A stretch of DNA of 64,000 bases from Streptomyces sp. NRRL WC-3605 (GCF_001509795.1 NZ_LLZN01000091.1:1-64000); one strand, 5' to 3'. Shown: positions 17,192 through 26,233, numbered from the stretch's first letter. Translations and numbers: made by a program. Notes: a model not told the origin generated them from the sequence alone.

Positions 17192-20100
17192 TTGCGCAGA
17201 CACGTCAGACGAGCATGCGCGGCCGCCGTCGCCTCGGCGGCCGCCCTCGCTCTCACCGCGGGAACGACCGGCCCCGCGTCCGCCCAGCCCGAGCGGCGAC
17301 CCTCGGGTGCCGCCTCCGACCCGTCCCCGCACCGCGTCACCCTGATCACGGGCGACCGGGTCTCCGTCGACTCCAAGGGCCGGGTCGTCGGCCTGGAGCG
17401 GGCGAAGGGACGCACCCGCATACCCGTCCAGATACGCAGGATCGACGGGCACACCCTCGTGATACCGGCCGACGCGGCCGGGCTGGTCGCCGACGGCACG
17501 CTCGACCGGCGCCTGTTCGACGTCACCGAACTGACGAGGTCGCGCACCGGCGCCTCCGGCGCCAAGGGCCCGAAGGTCATCGTCGGCTACCGGGGGGCCG
17601 CCACCGGCGCCAAGGCGGACGTCCGCGACGCCGGCACCCTGCGGCGCACCCTGAAGTCCCTCAACGCGGACGCCGTGCAGACCACGGACCGGGGAGCCCC
17701 CGGCCTGTGGGACGCGCTCACCGACGGCGACCGCACCGCCTCCGGCGTCGCGCACGTCTGGCTCGACGGCGTGCGCAGGGCCAGCCTCGACAAGTCCGTC
17801 GCGCAGATCGGCGCCCCCAAGGCGTGGGCGGCCGGCTACGACGGCAAGGGCGTGAAGATCGCCGTCCTGGACACCGGGGTCGACGCGACCCACCCGGACC
17901 TCGAGGGCCAGGTGGTCGCCGCCAAGAACTTCAGCCCGGCACCCGGCACCACCGACAAGGTCGGGCACGGCACCCATGTCGCGTCCATCGCGGCGGGCAC
18001 CGGCGCCAAGTCCGGCGGAAAGTACAAGGGCGTCGCGCCCGGCGCCGCCATCCTCAACGGCAAGGTCCTCGACGACGAGGGCTACGGCGACGACTCGAGC
18101 ATCCTCGCCGGCATGGAGTGGGCCGCCGAACAGGGCGCACAGATCGTCAACATGAGCCTGGGCGGCACCGACACCCCCGAGGTCGACCCGCTGGAGGCGG
18201 CGGTCGACAAGCTGTCCGCCGAGAAGGGCGTCCTGTTCACCATCGCGGCGGGCAACGCGGGCCCGGAGTCCGTCGGATCGCCCGGCAGCGCGGACGCCGC
18301 GCTCACCGTCGGCGCCGTCGACGACAAGGACGCCCTCGCCCCCTGGTCCAGCACCGGCCCCCGGGCCGGCGACGGGGCGGTCAAGCCGGACGTGACCGCG
18401 CCCGGCGTGGACATCACGGCCGCCTCCGCCAAGGGCAGCGTCATCGCGCAGGAGGTCGGGGAGAACCCGCCCGGCTACGTGACCATCGAGGGCACCTCGA
18501 TGGCGACCCCGCACGTCGCCGGCGCGGCGGCGATCCTCAAGCAGCAGCACCCGGACTGGACGTACACCGAGCTGAAGGGCGCGCTGACCGCCTCCGCGAA
18601 GGGCGGCGCGTACACGCCGTTCCAGCAGGGCGCCGGCCGCGTCCAGGTCGACAAGGCCATCAAGCAGAACGTGATCGCCGAGCCGGTGTCGGTGAGCTTC
18701 GGCACCCAGCAGTGGCCGCACACCGACGACAAGCCGGACGCCCGGAAGCTGACGTACCGCAACCTCGGCACGAAGGACGTCACGCTCCGGCTCGCCGTGA
18801 AGGCCACCGACCCCGAGGGCCACGCCGCCCCGGCGGGCTTCTTCAAGCTCGGCGCGACCGAGGTGACGGTCCCGGCGGGTGGCACGGCCTCCGTCGACTT
18901 CACCGTCGACACCCGGCTGGGCGGCACCCTGGACGGCGCCTACTCCGCGTACGTCACGGCGACGGGCGGCGGGCAGAGCGTCCGTACGGCCGCCGCGGTC
19001 CAGCGCGAGGTGGAGTCGTACGACGTCACCGTCAAGCACATCGGCCGTGACGGCAAGCCCGCGCCCGAGTACAACACGGCCCTGATCGGCTTCTCCGGCC
19101 TGGCCGACGAGCGCTTCTACCAGGTGCCCACGACCCCCTCCGGGACGGTCAGGCTGCGCGTGCCCAAGGGCACTTACCTGATGGACGCCTGGATCGCCAA
19201 GGACTGGGTGACCATGGAGGGCGGCCTCGACTGGGTGGTCCAGCCCAAGCTGAACGTCACCCGGAACACCACCCTGACCATCGACGCGCGCACCACGAGG
19301 TCGGCCGACATCACCGTGCCGGACCCGCGGGCCGAGCCGGTCTTCGCCGCCTCCGGCTACTTCTACGACGCGGCGGGCATCGGCATCGCCGCCGGCCTCG
19401 GCTCCTTCGCCGACCTGCGCATGGCCCACCTCGGCCCGGAGATCGCGAGCGGTCTGACGCAGACCTGGAACGCCCAGTACACCAGGGGCGCGGCGGCCGA
19501 GTACGACGTCGCCACCTCGGCGAAGGTGAAGAAGATCCAGGGGCACAAGGTCCGCCACTTCACGGCGGGCGAGCTCGCCAAGGTGTCGAGCGGCCTCGGC
19601 GCCGCCGCCCCCGGCAAGACCGGAGCCCTGCTGCCGGTCGGCTTCCTCCCCGACGACGTCGTGTTCGCGACGCCGGTCGAGCAGAAGCTGCCCGGCACCC
19701 GGACGCTGTACGTGTCCACGTCCGACAAGATCCAGTGGACGTTCGACATGGAGCAGTACTCCGGCCGGGACGCCGACGGCCTCCTGGTCGTGGACGCCTT
19801 CTACACGCTGGGCGACCCGCAGACCTTCGCGGCGGGCAAGAGCTACACGAAGACGTTCAACACGGCCGTCTTCGGACCGCACATCAACAAGGACTACGGC
19901 CTCTTCCGCGACGGCAACGACATCTACGGCTTCCTGCCGCTGTTCGCCGACGCCAACAAGCACGCAGGGTCGTCCGACGTCACCTCGGTCACCACGAACC
20001 TCTACCGCAACGGCAGCAAGATCGGCACCAACGCCGACCCGCTGCTCGGCGAGGCGTTCAAGGTGCCCTCGGCGGACGCCGAGTACCGCCTGACGACCTC

Positions 20101-20497
20101 GGTGAAGCGGAGCGTCAAGGTCGCCGCCGCCTCCACCCGGATCGACGCGAGCTGGACCTTCCGGTCCAAGAAGCCGTCCGGTGACCAGGTGTCCCTCCCG
20201 GCCTCCACCGTGCGGTTCGGCGCGAAGACCGGGCTGGACAGCCGGGCCGAGGCCGGAAAGAAGGTCACCTTCCCGGTCACCGTGGTCGGCGCCGCGGCGG
20301 GCCGCAACCTGAAGTCGCTGCACGTGTACGTGTCGTACGACTACGGGCAGACCTGGAAGAAGCTCGACGTGAAGAACGGGAAGATCACCGTGAAGAACCC
20401 CGCGAAGGGCAAGGGGATCTCCTTCCACGGCAAGGTCGCCGACAAGAAGGGCAACAAGGCGACGATCTCGATCTACAACGCCTACTACGGCAAGTAG
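17192..20497 (+). CDS. Secreted subtilisin-like serine protease (S8), large
   Basis: An 1101-residue exported protease. A signal peptide (about residues 1-33, ending GPASAQP) and a pro-region precede the S8 catalytic domain, whose triad is Asp227 (AVLDTGVDATH), His259 (GHGTHVAS) and Ser436 (GTSMATPHVAG). About 600 further residues of beta-rich C-terminal domains follow, as in large Streptomyces subtilases. The start is TTG at 17192, with AAGGGGG four bases upstream. No Cys-rich or membrane anchor is seen at the C-terminus, so it should be released. A 14-base hairpin terminator follows. It likely serves extracellular protein breakdown during growth or development. Confidence 0.93.
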   Translation: MRRHVRRACAAAVASAAALALTAGTTGPASAQPERRPSGAASDPSPHRVTLITGDRVSVDSKGRVVGLERAKGRTRIPVQIRRIDGHTLVIPADAAGLVADGTLDRRLFDVTELTRSRTGASGAKGPKVIVGYRGAATGAKADVRDAGTLRRTLKSLNADAVQTTDRGAPGLWDALTDGDRTASGVAHVWLDGVRRASLDKSVAQIGAPKAWAAGYDGKGVKIAVLDTGVDATHPDLEGQVVAAKNFSPAPGTTDKVGHGTHVASIAAGTGAKSGGKYKGVAPGAAILNGKVLDDEGYGDDSSILAGMEWAAEQGAQIVNMSLGGTDTPEVDPLEAAVDKLSAEKGVLFTIAAGNAGPESVGSPGSADAALTVGAVDDKDALAPWSSTGPRAGDGAVKPDVTAPGVDITAASAKGSVIAQEVGENPPGYVTIEGTSMATPHVAGAAAILKQQHPDWTYTELKGALTASAKGGAYTPFQQGAGRVQVDKAIKQNVIAEPVSVSFGTQQWPHTDDKPDARKLTYRNLGTKDVTLRLAVKATDPEGHAAPAGFFKLGATEVTVPAGGTASVDFTVDTRLGGTLDGAYSAYVTATGGGQSVRTAAAVQREVESYDVTVKHIGRDGKPAPEYNTALIGFSGLADERFYQVPTTPSGTVRLRVPKGTYLMDAWIAKDWVTMEGGLDWVVQPKLNVTRNTTLTIDARTTRSADITVPDPRAEPVFAASGYFYDAAGIGIAAGLGSFADLRMAHLGPEIASGLTQTWNAQYTRGAAAEYDVATSAKVKKIQGHKVRHFTAGELAKVSSGLGAAAPGKTGALLPVGFLPDDVVFATPVEQKLPGTRTLYVSTSDKIQWTFDMEQYSGRDADGLLVVDAFYTLGDPQTFAAGKSYTKTFNTAVFGPHINKDYGLFRDGNDIYGFLPLFADANKHAGSSDVTSVTTNLYRNGSKIGTNADPLLGEAFKVPSADAEYRLTTSVKRSVKVAAASTRIDASWTFRSKKPSGDQVSLPASTVRFGAKTGLDSRAEAGKKVTFPVTVVGAAAGRNLKSLHVYVSYDYGQTWKKLDVKNGKITVKNPAKGKGISFHGKVADKKGNKATISIYNAYYGK

Positions 20498-20508
20498 CAC
20501 GCGCGGCA

Positions 20509-20543
20509 GAACGGGGACCGCCTCCGGTGGGCGGTCCCCGTTC
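20509..20543. terminator. Bidirectional hairpin terminator
   Basis: GAACGGGGACCGCC and GGCGGTCCCCGTTC form a perfect 14-base stem with a seven-base loop between the convergent subtilase and VOC genes. Confidence 0.88.
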
Positions 20544-20546
20544 CGT

Positions 20547-20927
20547 TCAGCCGCCGCCGTAGGGGACCGTCAGGACCTCCAGGCTGTGGCCGTTCGGGTC
20601 CTCGAAGTAGGCGCCCCGGCCACCGTCGTTGCGGTTGATCTCGCCGGGGCGGCGGTGGTGCGGGTCGGCCCAGTAGGTCAGCCCGGCTCGCCGTATCCGG
20701 CCGAAGATCGCGTCGAACTCGTCCTCCGACACCAGGAACGCGTAGTGCTGCGGTGTGACGCTGCCGGGGGAGTCCAGGAAGTCGAGGGTCACCCCGTTCG
20801 GGATCCGGACCGGGATGAAGGGCCCGTAGCGCGGGCCCACCTCCAGGCCGAGGATGTCGGCGAGAAACCGGGCGGACGCCTGCTGGTCGTGCGCGGCGAC
20901 GATGGTGTGGTCGAGCCGGACGGTCAT
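20547..20927 (-). CDS. VOC (glyoxalase/dioxygenase fold) family protein
   Basis: A 126-residue single-copy pair of beta-alpha-beta-beta-beta modules: LDHTIVAAHDQQASARFLADILG at the start and GAYFEDPNGHSLEVLT near the end, the usual VOC metal-site positions (His in LDHTIV, Glu in HSLEV). Members include glyoxalase I, fosfomycin-resistance enzymes and extradiol dioxygenases; the DPNGHSLEV ending is common to many uncharacterised Streptomyces members. Nothing nearby fixes the substrate. It is convergent with the subtilase gene. Confidence 0.85.
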   Translation of the reverse strand: MTVRLDHTIVAAHDQQASARFLADILGLEVGPRYGPFIPVRIPNGVTLDFLDSPGSVTPQHYAFLVSEDEFDAIFGRIRRAGLTYWADPHHRRPGEINRNDGGRGAYFEDPNGHSLEVLTVPYGGG

Positions 20928-21061
20928 CGGGCTGCCTCCTCGTGGGCACGGTTCGGTCGGGCTCCGCGAGCCACGCTAGGCCGCCCCCCGGCCCGGGCAC
21001 ATCGGTCCCCGGACGGGGACGGCCCTCCTCCCAGGGTCCTGCGTCCCGCGACCGGTGCGCC

Positions 21062-21093
21062 GGGGCCCCGCGGCGCGCACGCCACGGGGCCCC
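21062..21093 (-). terminator. Hairpin terminator after the alcohol dehydrogenase gene
   Basis: GGGGCCCCG and CGGGGCCCC form a nine-base stem, extended inside by GGCG/CGCC, 14 bases past the alcohol dehydrogenase stop codon on the minus strand. Confidence 0.75.
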
Positions 21094-21107
21094 AGGCCGT
21101 GTACGGC

Positions 21108-22148
21108 TCAGATCGTCGCCGTGTCGATCACGAACCGGTACCGCACGTCGCTGCCGAGCACGCGTTCGTACGCCTCGTTGATCTCGGCGGCGCCGATCAG
21201 CTCGATCTCGGCGCCGATGCCGTGCGCCGCGCAGAAGTCGAGCATCTCCTGGGTCTCGCGGATGCCGCCGATGCCGGAGCCCGCGAGCGTCTTGCGGCCG
21301 CCTATCACCGAGAACAGGTTCAGCGCGACGGGCTCCTCGGGCGCGCCGACGTTCACGAAGGCGCCGTCCGTCCGCAGCAGGGACAGGAACCGGTCCAGGT
21401 CCAGCGGCGCCGACACCGTGGACAGGATGAGGTCGAAGGTGCCGCGCAGCTCCTTGAACGTGGCGTCGTCGCTGGTGGCGTAGTAGTGGTCGGCGCCCAG
21501 CCGCAGGCCGTCCTCCCGCTTGCGCAGGGACTGCGACAGGACCGTCACCTCGGCGCCGAGCGCGTGCGCGATCTTCACGCCCATGTGGCCGAGGCCGCCC
21601 ATGCCGAGGATCGCGACCTTCTTGCCCGGACCGGCGTTCCAGTGGCGCAGCGGGGAGTAGGTGGTGATGCCGGCGCACAGCAGGGGCGCGGCGACGTCCA
21701 GGGACAGGCCGTCGGGGACGCGGAGGACGAAGTTCTCGTCGACGACGATCTTCTCCGAGTAGCCGCCGTAGGTCGGCTCGCCGTCCCGGCCGATCGCGTT
21801 GTACGTGCCGGTGTTGCCCTGGAGGCAGTACTGCTCCAGGCCCGCCGCGCAGTTCTCGCACTCCCGGCAGGAGTCGACCATGCAGCCGACGCCCACCCGG
21901 TCGCCGACCTGGAACTTCGTCACCTCGGAGCCGACCTCGGAGACGACGCCCGCGATCTCGTGGCCGGGCACCATGGGGAAGATCGCCTCGCCCCAGCCCT
22001 CGCGGGCCTGGTGGATGTCGGAGTGGCAGATACCGGCGAACCTGATGTCGATCAGGACGTCGTGCGCGCCGACCTCGCGGCGCTCGATGGTGGTGCGCTC
22101 CAGGGGAGCCTTGGCGGCGGGTGCGGCGTACGCGGCGACGGTGGTCAT
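21108..22148 (-). CDS. Zinc-dependent NAD(P) alcohol/aldehyde dehydrogenase (YahK/CAD type)
   Basis: A 346-residue medium-chain dehydrogenase. The catalytic zinc ligands are in [15 protein letters not shown] and [12 protein letters not shown]; structural zinc Cys residues are in [15 protein letters not shown]; the Rossmann nucleotide motif is [13 protein letters not shown]. It belongs to the cinnamyl-alcohol dehydrogenase/YahK group that reduces a broad range of aldehydes with NADPH, or oxidises the alcohols. It is divergent from an XRE/MmyB-type regulator, an arrangement in which that regulator usually controls the oxidoreductase. ATG follows AGGAGATCCCCGGC. Confidence 0.92.
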   Translation of the reverse strand: MTTVAAYAAPAAKAPLERTTIERREVGAHDVLIDIRFAGICHSDIHQAREGWGEAIFPMVPGHEIAGVVSEVGSEVTKFQVGDRVGVGCMVDSCRECENCAAGLEQYCLQGNTGTYNAIGRDGEPTYGGYSEKIVVDENFVLRVPDGLSLDVAAPLLCAGITTYSPLRHWNAGPGKKVAILGMGGLGHMGVKIAHALGAEVTVLSQSLRKREDGLRLGADHYYATSDDATFKELRGTFDLILSTVSAPLDLDRFLSLLRTDGAFVNVGAPEEPVALNLFSVIGGRKTLAGSGIGGIRETQEMLDFCAAHGIGAEIELIGAAEINEAYERVLGSDVRYRFVIDTATI

Positions 22149-22270
22149 GCCGGGGATCTCCTAGCGAGTGGTCGGCGCGCCCGGTGCCTACATGGTGGTG
22201 CTGTGTCCGGGCACGGCGTCCAGCCTGCCCGGAGAGGCCGCGGCCACCCAGCCCCCGGGTGTACGTACGT

Positions 22271-22292
22271 CCGCCGGTCCTACCACCGGCGG
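22271..22292. promoter_or_regulatory. Inverted repeat between the dehydrogenase and regulator genes
   Basis: CCGCCGGT, six bases, then ACCGGCGG give an eight-base perfect inverted repeat inside the 183-base divergent gap, 40 bases before the regulator ATG. A GTACGTAC palindrome lies just before it. It is a candidate operator for the XRE/MmyB-type protein. Confidence 0.4.
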
Positions 22293-22331
22293 GGTCAGGC
22301 TCCCGTGCGTACGACCAGGAATACTCGAAGC

Positions 22332-23246
22332 ATGGACGAGCAGCCCGTATCCGAGACAGGGACCTCCGCCGGCGCGGGGCTGGATCCGCGTGCCGAGCTG
22401 AGCGAGTTCCTGCGCACCCGGCGCGCCCGCCTGAAGCCGCAGGACGTGGGGCTGCCGGACTTCGGGCGGCACCGGCGGGTGCCGGGGCTGCGGCGCGAGG
22501 AGCTGGCCCAGCTGGCCGGGGTGTCCGTGGCGTACTACACACGCCTGGAACAGGGCAACGGACGCAACGTCTCCGCCGAGGTCCTCGACGCGATCGCGCG
22601 GGCCCTGCGGCTCAGCGACGCCGAGCACGCGCACCTCATGCACCTGACCAAGCCGAAGCAGCACAAGAGGAGGCCGTCCCCCCGCACCGAGCAGGTGCGG
22701 CCGGCACTGCGGCATCTGCTGGAGTCGATGGACTCCGTCCCCGCCTACATCACCGGCCGCCGCTCCGACATCCTCGCCTGGAACGGGATGGCCGCGGCCG
22801 TCCTCGGCGACTGGGGGGAGCTGCCGGCGCAGGAGCGGAACTGGGCCCGGATGGTGTTCCTGCGGCCCGACTACCGCGAGCTGTTCGTGGAGTGGGACCA
22901 GAAGGCGTCGGACATGGTCGGCCATCTGCGCATGGACGCCGGCCGCCATCCGGACGACCCGAGGCTGTCCGCGCTGATCGGCGAACTCTCCGTGAAGAGC
23001 GCGGAGTTCCGGCGGCTGTGGGCCGTCCACGACGTCAAGGAGAAGACCTACGGCGTCAAGCGCCTGCGGCATCCGCTCGTCGGCGAGCTGACCCTGAGCT
23101 TCGACTCGTTCCGGCTGTCCGACGGCACCGAGCAGCATCTGACCACGTACTACGCGGAGCCCGGCTCACCGTCGGCCGAGGCGCTGCGCCTGCTGGCCAG
23201 CTGGGGCGCGGACGCGACCAGGGCGGGCCGGGGGACGGCTTCCTGA
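22332..23246 (+). CDS. XRE/MmyB-type transcriptional regulator
   Basis: A 304-residue regulator. Residues about 20-100 form a helix-turn-helix domain of the XRE class (LAQLAGVSVAYYTRLEQG), and residues about 110-290 form the MmyB-like ligand-binding domain (ESMDSVPAYITGRRSDILAW is typical of its start), thought to bind a fatty acid or similar ligand. Such proteins commonly regulate a divergent oxidoreductase gene, here the alcohol dehydrogenase. The ATG at 22332 is chosen by homology to this family's start; the open frame upstream runs antisense to the dehydrogenase. The last codons lie in the first unit of a 30-base tandem repeat. Confidence 0.9.
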   Translation: MDEQPVSETGTSAGAGLDPRAELSEFLRTRRARLKPQDVGLPDFGRHRRVPGLRREELAQLAGVSVAYYTRLEQGNGRNVSAEVLDAIARALRLSDAEHAHLMHLTKPKQHKRRPSPRTEQVRPALRHLLESMDSVPAYITGRRSDILAWNGMAAAVLGDWGELPAQERNWARMVFLRPDYRELFVEWDQKASDMVGHLRMDAGRHPDDPRLSALIGELSVKSAEFRRLWAVHDVKEKTYGVKRLRHPLVGELTLSFDSFRLSDGTEQHLTTYYAEPGSPSAEALRLLASWGADATRAGRGTAS

Positions 23247-23314
23247 GATGCCGGGGGCCGGGGGCGGCTTCGTGAGGGGCACGGCGGGCCGGGGGACGGC
23301 TTCGTGAGGTGCCC
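23223..23314 (+). repeat. Three tandem ~30-bp repeats spanning the regulator stop codon
   Basis: Units start near 23223, 23253 and 23283; each contains GCCGGGGG(A)CGGCTTC followed by TGAG and about eight variable bases. The first unit holds the regulator's last codons and TGA stop, the other two are non-coding. It looks like slipped-strand duplication of the gene's 3' end. Confidence 0.7.
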
Positions 23315-23352
23315 GGCGGGCCGGTGATCACTGCCCCGCCGGGCCGCCCCGT

Positions 23353-24303
23353 TCAGTGGCCGAACGTCCACACGGCGCGCGGGCCCGGGCCCACGGTGAG
23401 GACCGAGCGGCCGACGCGCTCCACGTGCCGGGACGCCTGGGAGCCGTTCAGCGCGAACGTCACCTCGCGCAGGCCCGCCTCCTCACGCGGCACCGCGTCG
23501 AACCGGATCGTCGTGCCGCCGCCACGCGCGACGATCCCGCCGCCCGGTGCCGGGTGGACGGTGAAGCCGCCGGCCCGCAGCAGCGGCACCGTGCTGCCGA
23601 GGTCGCGCGGGGTGACCGCCAGCCGGATCGAGGTGACGTCCCGCATGGGATGGTCGCGGTAGGCGTCGGGGAGATAGCGCTCCCGGCCCACGTCGCCGGG
23701 GTACGAGGCCGGTTCGGTGTTGCCGCGAGGGTCGGCGAAGTACTCCGGGCGGTACTCCATCCCCCAGGCGCCGAAGCCGTCGTACTCCCCGGTGGTGAGG
23801 ACCGCGTCGAACCACGGCACCGGGACCCCGTCGCCGAAGTCCCGGGTCTGCCGGAACGTGATCGGCTCCGGGACGCCCAGGCCCGGCAGCCGTCCGGCCG
23901 CGCGGTTCAGGTCGCCGGACCGCTCCGCTGAGATCCCGAGGCCGCCCGCGCCCAGCTCGCCGTCCTGGCCGGGCACGTCGCCCACGCCGAACAGTTCGAG
24001 GTAGGTCTCGCGGCCCATCAGGTAACGGCCCGTCCAGACCTGACCGTCGGCGCCGGTGGTGGTGCGGACCTGGAAGTTCGCGAACCGGCGCAGATACGCG
24101 GAGTGTTCGATGGCGTCGGCGGTCTCCCGGTCGAGCACGCCATAGGCATGGTTGAAGAAGAGCAGCTGTCCGTCGTGCCGGGGGCGCTGATCGGCGGGGG
24201 CCCGGCTGTCCCCGGCCAGCGCGGTGCCCGTGCCGGCGCCCAGCGCGCCGGTGAGGGCGACGACGAGGACCAGGACCGTTCGTAACGCTCGGTGAAGAGG
24301 CAT
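23353..24303 (-). CDS. Secreted protein (DUF5829-like), TTA-containing
   Basis: A 316-residue exported protein: signal peptide MPLHRALRTVLVLVVALTGA ending near ALAGD, then FNHAYGVLDRETADAIEHSA and TGRYLMGRETYLELFGVGD, segments I associate with the uncharacterised DUF5829 family and a VOC-like fold. No catalytic residues can be named. Codon 7 is TTA (24283-24285), read by the bldA tRNA, so translation should be limited to late growth. ATG 24303 is the only start that gives a signal peptide. It is divergent from the DGPF/ECF42 pair; the gap of 156 bases holds the promoter for those genes. Confidence 0.8.
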   Translation of the reverse strand: MPLHRALRTVLVLVVALTGALGAGTGTALAGDSRAPADQRPRHDGQLLFFNHAYGVLDRETADAIEHSAYLRRFANFQVRTTTGADGQVWTGRYLMGRETYLELFGVGDVPGQDGELGAGGLGISAERSGDLNRAAGRLPGLGVPEPITFRQTRDFGDGVPVPWFDAVLTTGEYDGFGAWGMEYRPEYFADPRGNTEPASYPGDVGRERYLPDAYRDHPMRDVTSIRLAVTPRDLGSTVPLLRAGGFTVHPAPGGGIVARGGGTTIRFDAVPREEAGLREVTFALNGSQASRHVERVGRSVLTVGPGPRAVWTFGH

Positions 24304-24381
24304 GAGGAGAGAGTAGGCACGGTCCGGCCGAAATCGCAGAGATTTTCGAACGAAAGATTCTCCGGAAAACCTGTCCCGGGA

Positions 24382-24408
24382 TGTCGAGAACCCGTGACCG
24401 GCTCCGTC
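24382..24408 (+). promoter_or_regulatory. Predicted ECF42 sigma-factor promoter
   Basis: TGTCGA (24382-24387), a 17-base spacer and CGTC (24405-24408) match the bipartite ECF42 motif reported in S. venezuelae (TGTCGA at -35, CG(A/T)C at -10). It lies 52 bases before the ATG of the DGPF gene that is coupled to an ECF42-type sigma gene, so it is a likely autoregulated promoter. Confidence 0.65.
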
Positions 24409-24459
24409 CCCGGTATGAACGCGACCACAATGGTTCGTGTCCGTACCGAGGAGACCGTC

Positions 24460-24867
24460 ATGGCCAAGTACCTGCTTCTCAAGCACTACCGCGGCGCCCC
24501 CGACGCGGTGAACAACGTGCCGATGGACCGCTGGACCCCCGAGGAGGTCTCCGCGCACATCCAGTACATGAACGACTTCGCGGCGCGGCTGGAGAAGACC
24601 GGCGAGTTCGTCGACGGACAGGCGCTCGCCCCCGAGGGCACCTGGGTCCGCTACGACGGGGAGGGGCGCCCGCCGGTCACCGACGGGCCGTTCGCGGAGA
24701 CCAAGGACCTCATCGCCGGCTGGATGGTGATCGACGTCGACAGCTACGACCGCGCCGTCGAACTCGCCGGCGAGCTGTCCGCCGCCCCCGGCGCGGGCGG
24801 TAAGCCGATCCACGAGTGGCTGGAGCTCCGTCCCTTCCTGTACGCGGCGCCCACCATCACGGAGTGA
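24460..24867 (+). CDS. YCII-related DGPF protein (ECF42 partner)
   Basis: A 135-residue YCII-fold protein carrying the hallmark DGPF motif in VTDGPFAETKDLIAGWMVID. DGPF proteins are almost always encoded beside ECF42 sigma factors and are the main output of that regulon; their biochemical role is unknown. The ATG follows GAGGAGACCGTC. The stop codon overlaps the GTG start of the sigma gene by four bases, so the two are translationally coupled. An ECF42-like promoter lies upstream at 24382-24408. The protein lacks signals for export. Confidence 0.92.
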   Translation: MAKYLLLKHYRGAPDAVNNVPMDRWTPEEVSAHIQYMNDFAARLEKTGEFVDGQALAPEGTWVRYDGEGRPPVTDGPFAETKDLIAGWMVIDVDSYDRAVELAGELSAAPGAGGKPIHEWLELRPFLYAAPTITE

Positions 24868-26033
24868 CCGAGCCGATGACCCCGTCGCTGGACGAGGCCC
24901 TGGTCAGAAGCCTCACCCCACGCGTCCTCGCCGTCCTCGTCCGCCGCGGAGCCGACTTCGCGGCGGCCGAGGACGCCGTGCAGGACGCGCTGGCCGAGGC
25001 CGTCCGGGCCTGGCCCACCGACCCTCCGAAGGACCCCAAGGGCTGGCTGATCACCGTGGCCTGGCGCAGGTTCCTCGACGCGGCGCGCTCCGACACCGCG
25101 CGCCGCCGGCGCGAGGACCGCGCCGACGAGGAACCGGCGCCCGGGCCCGTGCCGTCCGCGGACGACACGCTCTGGCTCTACTTCCTGTGCGCCCACCCGT
25201 CGCTGAGCCCGTCCTCCGCGGTCGCGCTCACCCTGCGCGCCGTCGGAGGGCTCACCACCCGCCAGATCGCCCAGGCCTACCTGGTCCCCGAGGCGACCAT
25301 GGCGCAGCGGATCAGCCGGGCCAAGCGCACGGTGTCCGGTGTCCGGCTCGACCGGCCCGGTGACGTCGCCACCGTGCTGCGCGTCCTCTACCTCGTCTTC
25401 AACGAGGGCTACTCCGGCGACGTCGACCTCGCCGCCGAGGCCATCCGGCTCACCCGTCAGCTCGCGGCGGCCGTCGACCATCCCGAGGTCTCCGGGCTGC
25501 TCGCGCTGATGCTGCTGCACCACGCCCGGCGCGACGCCCGGACCGGGCCCGACGGCACTCTCGTGCCGCTCGCCGAGCAGGACCGCTCCCGCTGGGACAC
25601 CCGGTCGATCGCCGAGGGCATCGGCATCCTTCAGGCGGCCCTCGCCCGCGACCGGCTCGGCGAGTTCCAGGCCCAGGCCGCCGTCGCCGCGCTGCACGCC
25701 GACGCGCCCACGGCGGAGGAGACCGACTGGGTGCAGATCGTCGAGTGGTACGACGAACTGGTCCGCCTCACCGGCAGCCCCGTCGCCCGCCTCAACCGCG
25801 CGGTCGCCGTGGGCGAGGCCGACGGCCCACAGGCGGGACTGGCCGCCCTCGCGGAACTCGACCCCGCCCTGCCCCGCCACAGCGCCGTGGCCGCGCACCT
25901 CCACGAACGCGCCGGAGACCTCTCCACGGCGGCCCGCCTCTACACGGAGGCCGCGCTCAAGGCCCCGAACCTCCCGGAACGCGTCCACCTGACCCGCCAG
26001 GCGGCCCGGCTCAACACCGGGGGTGACGGGTAG
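24864..26033 (+). CDS. ECF42-group RNA polymerase sigma factor with C-terminal helical extension
   Basis: A 389-residue sigma factor. Region 2 lies at about residues 10-80 ([20 protein letters not shown]) and region 4 at about 105-165 ([25 protein letters not shown]). A further 220 residues form a tetratricopeptide-like extension ([10 protein letters not shown]... onwards), diagnostic of ECF42, which has no cognate anti-sigma factor and relies on this extension for control. GTG at 24864 overlaps the DGPF gene stop. It is expected to transcribe its own operon from TGTCGA-N17-CGTC. Stress signal unknown. Confidence 0.93.
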   Translation: MTEPMTPSLDEALVRSLTPRVLAVLVRRGADFAAAEDAVQDALAEAVRAWPTDPPKDPKGWLITVAWRRFLDAARSDTARRRREDRADEEPAPGPVPSADDTLWLYFLCAHPSLSPSSAVALTLRAVGGLTTRQIAQAYLVPEATMAQRISRAKRTVSGVRLDRPGDVATVLRVLYLVFNEGYSGDVDLAAEAIRLTRQLAAAVDHPEVSGLLALMLLHHARRDARTGPDGTLVPLAEQDRSRWDTRSIAEGIGILQAALARDRLGEFQAQAAVAALHADAPTAEETDWVQIVEWYDELVRLTGSPVARLNRAVAVGEADGPQAGLAALAELDPALPRHSAVAAHLHERAGDLSTAARLYTEAALKAPNLPERVHLTRQAARLNTGGDG

Positions 26034-26070
26034 GGGGCAGCCGGCTCCTCCCCGCGGAGCCGGACCGGGG

Positions 26071-26227
26071 CCTAGCGGGTGTCTTGCCGGTCAGGCCGGG
26101 CTCCCGGTGTCTGGCACCGCGCCTCGCCGCGTTGTCGTCGGTCGCCGATGCGCCGCATCGACTCCCTCCTCCGCCTTGCGATGCACGGCGGAGCCGACCC
26201 GGCCCGATCGACAAGACACCCGCTAGG
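26071..26227. mobile_element. MITE-like inverted-repeat element, 157 bp
   Basis: CCTAGCGGGTGTCTTG (26071-26086) and its exact complement (26212-26227) flank 125 bases; similarity between the two ends continues imperfectly for about 14 more bases (GGTCAGGCCGGG versus GATCGGGCCGGG). If CTAG is read as the duplicated target, the terminal repeats begin CGGGTGTCTTG; a YTAR-type target such as CTAG is typical of IS5-family insertions. No transposase is encoded. It lies between the ECF42 operon and msrA. The non-autonomous nature is inference. Confidence 0.6.
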
Positions 26228-26233
26228 CGGCTC

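Noticed and set aside
19180..19190. Apparent TTA in the subtilase gene (cacttacc)
   Set aside because: Out of frame: the codons read ACT TAC, so it is not a bldA-dependent site.
15983..20500. 1505-codon open frame on the minus strand opposite the ABC operon and subtilase
   Set aside because: It is antisense to well-supported genes, its peptide is Val/Gly/Arg/Asp low complexity without motifs, and it reflects G/C third-position bias.
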